Shown: piece by piece, positions 63,752 to 64,000 of the stretch
Layout of the letters: every line of letters starts with the position of its first letter
Position numbering within the stretch: position 1 is the stretch's first letter
Origin: Candidatus Acidiferrum typicum
GTDB taxonomy: Bacteria > Acidobacteriota > Terriglobia > Acidiferrales > UBA7541
NCBI GenBank assembly: GCA_025463055.1
Contig: JAOAPV010000084.1
Span: forward strand, 1-64,000
Reading direction: 5' to 3'
Length of the DNA stretch: 64,000 nucleotides
Position numbers and translations under genes: made by a program
Notes under the pieces: model-generated
The model's input: only the letters and a program-made list of their open reading frames with translations
The model's database searches: none
What the model was told of the DNA's origin: nothing

Positions 63752-64000
63752 GGTTAGGAGGCGAGGCAAGTCACTCAAAAAAGTTACCTTAGTGTGTATC
63801 GTCGGGTCCGTGGAAATGTCGCCGAGGGTTGTTTTGGCGGCCACGGGCAAGTAAGAATTGCCGGGCGAGCGGCGCTGCACGAGCGGTTTGCCCTGCGCAT
63901 TCAGTTGAGGCGTTGCATTCAACCCGGCGACTTAACTTCATCACTGACACGCGGAGTCTGGTCAACAGTGTGGGCGCCCCAGAGGACTGGCCTAGGACTA
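63752..64000. other. right-edge stretch
   Basis: About 250 bases after the propeller gene. A minus-strand frame from 63922 has some coding-like character in its first 45 codons but no recognisable family and then overlaps the end of the propeller gene; a gene that enters from the right cannot be judged. Confidence 0.3.

Noticed and set aside
63569-63922. 117-residue minus-strand frame at the right edge
   Set aside because: Mostly antisense to the end of the propeller gene; the first 45 codons may be part of something beyond the edge but no family was recognised.

Overview
The window is GC-rich bacterial chromosome and most likely comes from an Acidobacteriota (Terriglobia-type) genome. That is inferred from gene content: three very large Oar-like TonB-dependent receptors with N-terminal carboxypeptidase-regulatory domains, tandem CRTAC1/ASPIC-UnbV VCBS proteins, two sulfatase-like proteins fused to TPR repeats, and an exopolysaccharide locus led by an SLBB export protein. 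No rRNA, tRNA, CRISPR array, transposase or prophage gene was found.

Layout. Positions 1-2846 (minus) hold two overlapping CRTAC1-family secreted proteins, the second running off the left edge. A secreted GH38 alpha-mannosidase follows at 3049-6279 (plus), then a gene-poor stretch with a half-length AI-2E transporter. From 39258 down to 7618, about 31.6 kb, 28 genes lie on the minus strand with many 2-4 base junctions: a surface polysaccharide (Wzx/Wzy-type) locus. In transcription order it has two receiver-like proteins without the phospho-acceptor, an SLBB outer-membrane exporter, a PAP2-Wzi fusion, a Wzz-like chain-length protein, a NusG-like antiterminator, flippase, methyltransferases, polymerase, glycosyltransferases, GDP-fucose genes (gmd, fcl), a second methyltransferase/glycosyltransferase group, a phosphoglycosyl transferase, a dTDP-L-rhamnose 4-epimerase-like gene, the GDP-heptose genes (gmhA, hddA, hddC plus a HAD phosphatase) and dTDP-rhamnose genes (rfbA, rfbB, rfbC, rfbD). 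A LuxR-type response regulator is divergent from the head of the locus at 39620-40291.

Positions 40292-64000 are a nutrient-scavenging and secreted-protein region. It has three Oar-like receptors (40843-44037, 50963-54280, 57260-60667, all minus), two sulfatase-TPR proteins, a phosphodiesterase/alkaline-phosphatase-superfamily protein, a secreted amidase, a YncE-like propeller and a secreted propeller/Ig-like protein. Two receptors sit behind short broken genes: a CysD N-terminal fragment with a terminator-like hairpin, and a DeoR N-terminal fragment joined to a decayed copy of the neighbouring sulfatase-TPR gene. Other remnants are an amidohydrolase piece and an FG-GAP piece.

The polysaccharide genes can supply L-rhamnose, probably 6-deoxy-L-talose, L-fucose and D-glycero-D-manno-heptose units that may be O-methylated, and can flip, polymerise and export the chain. 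GDP-mannose synthesis (manB/manC) and a tyrosine autokinase are not in the window. Points most worth a second look are the twin pseudo-receivers, the phosphoglycosyl transferase with a broken catalytic Asp-Glu pair, the HAD protein in the GmhB position, and the broken-gene leaders of the TonB receptors.
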